Assembly (NCBI RefSeq): GCF_041154455.1
Contig: NZ_AP028664.1
Location: 4,217,001-4,281,000 of the forward strand
Length of the DNA stretch: 64,000 nucleotides
Direction of reading: 5' to 3'
Source: Variovorax sp. V213
GTDB lineage: Bacteria; Pseudomonadota; Gammaproteobacteria; Burkholderiales; Burkholderiaceae_C
Below, in pieces: positions 63,392 through 64,000 of this stretch. Position numbers and translations under genes: made by a program. The notes beneath the pieces are model-generated. The model was given only the letters and a program-made list of their open reading frames with translations, was not told where the DNA came from and did no database searches. Within the stretch, counting starts at the first letter, position 1. Each line of letters starts with the position of its first letter.

Positions 63392-63928
63392 TCAGCGGTA
63401 CCCGGATTCGTTGGCGTTGTGGATGATCCAGATCAGGTTGCCGCCCGAGTAGTCACCCATGCCGCCACCCGCGAAAACCAGCCGGCCCTGGCCCTTGTAG
63501 GTCATCTCGTAGCGGTGGCGATCGCCGCCGAAATAGAACGGAATGAAGGCCTTGCCCGTCACATAGGCGCCCTGGTCGGTCGGCTGGCCGGCAATGTCGG
63601 TGACCTGCCTGGCGCTCATGCCGATCTGCAGCCGGTTGAACCTGCTGTTGCGCGTCGGGTTGCCGGTGATCTCGCCTTCGTAGCCGTTCAGGCCCTTGAC
63701 GGTGCGGCCGCTGCCGGCTTCGACCTTGGAGGAATCGATCACGTTGCCCTGCGCATCCATCCCGGCCTTGGCGCCTGCGCGGGCCGGTGTCGCAGGGGCG
63801 GCAGCGGGCGCGGCTGCGGGTTGGCTGGTGCCCGAACCGCCGCGCGATGCGCAGCCGGCCGTTGCCAGCAATGCCACTGCGGCAGTCACGGCCCACAGAG
63901 CCGCAGACGAATTGATCCTGATCCTCAT
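63392..63928 (-). CDS. BamE/SmpA-like lipoprotein of unknown function
   Basis: A 178-residue lipoprotein. The signal peptide ends ATAGC (lipobox, Cys26). An Ala/Pro-rich linker (about 30-65) is followed by a compact domain with NRLQIGMSARQVTDIAGQPTDQG, a pattern similar to the L-x-x-G-M-s-x-x-Q-V-x-x-x-x-G-x-P turn of BamE/SmpA proteins, then KAFIPFYFGGDRHRYEMTYKGQGRLVFA. BamE proteins assist outer-membrane protein assembly, but this one is diverged and carries an additional C-terminal part, so the function stays open. The ATG at 63928 is chosen because it starts a normal signal peptide. Confidence 0.8.
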   Translation of the reverse strand: MRIRINSSAALWAVTAAVALLATAGCASRGGSGTSQPAAAPAAAPATPARAGAKAGMDAQGNVIDSSKVEAGSGRTVKGLNGYEGEITGNPTRNSRFNRLQIGMSARQVTDIAGQPTDQGAYVTGKAFIPFYFGGDRHRYEMTYKGQGRLVFAGGGMGDYSGGNLIWIIHNANESGYR

Positions 63929-64000
63929 CGAATGCTCCTTGTTGTAAAAAAACGTAGGAGCGAAGCTTAGCAAGCTCTCAGGCCGTGCCGCCTACGGTCA

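Overview
The window looks like chromosomal DNA from a high-GC betaproteobacterium of the Burkholderiales, most likely Comamonadaceae and close to Variovorax. The reasons are strong G/C at third codon positions, betaproteobacterial gene neighbourhoods (accB-accC-prmA-DUF3426-sugar kinase; ccsA-PP0621-pilS-pilR-ampD; glmS-lrp-glmU) and an alanine/lysine-rich histone H1-like protein. The genus is an inference from gene content; no rRNA or tRNA gene was found that could confirm it.

Layout. 1-1760: a less GC-biased accessory patch with a Sel1-like repeat gene and coding debris. 1762-9431: glmS, an Lrp-type regulator, glmU (broken by a one-base deletion), a lipoprotein, a Crp/Fnr regulator divergent from a BLUF photoreceptor, and a DUF2917 gene divergent from a LysR regulator. 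9438-14744: 5-formyl-THF cyclo-ligase, slt, an MgtC-like protein, a glutathione S-transferase and cca. 14841-19001: trehalose cluster otsB-GH15-otsA. 19014-24407: MocR-type regulator, ROK kinase, hisN-like phosphatase, a TauD-type dioxygenase and small genes. 24542-28503: MidA-like methyltransferase, pteridine-reductase-like SDR, folB, ttcA, lipoprotein. 28526-33554: histidine phosphatase and a two-gene RND efflux operon. 33741-39223: secreted protein, miaB and a GlrK-QseG-GlrR (QseEGF) module. 39224-41643: a sigma-54 control region and opgH. 41732-48268: ffh, ccsA, PP0621-family gene, pilS-pilR, ampD. 48489-53629: NrdR-controlled nrdA-nrdB and the H1-like gene. 53709-59444: sugar kinase, DUF3426 protein, prmA, accC, accB, a TlpA-like protein. 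59445-63928: unknown protein, mpl, cupin, aroG with an aromatic leader peptide and attenuator, and a lipoprotein.

Most genes are housekeeping; the most informative material is regulatory. (1) A 24-codon leader ORF rich in Phe, Tyr and Trp lies before aroG, followed by mutually exclusive hairpin segments: a transcription attenuator for DAHP synthase. (2) Directly after glrR there is a good sigma-54 promoter (39390-39405), with a perfect TGTC-N10-GACA element, a second near-match and an IHF-like site upstream, facing opgH. This suggests that GlrR controls osmoregulated glucan synthesis here. (3) Two NrdR boxes 32 bp apart bracket a recognisable nrdA promoter. (4) Both sigma-54 activators in the window, GlrR and PilR, deviate from the GAFTGA loop consensus.
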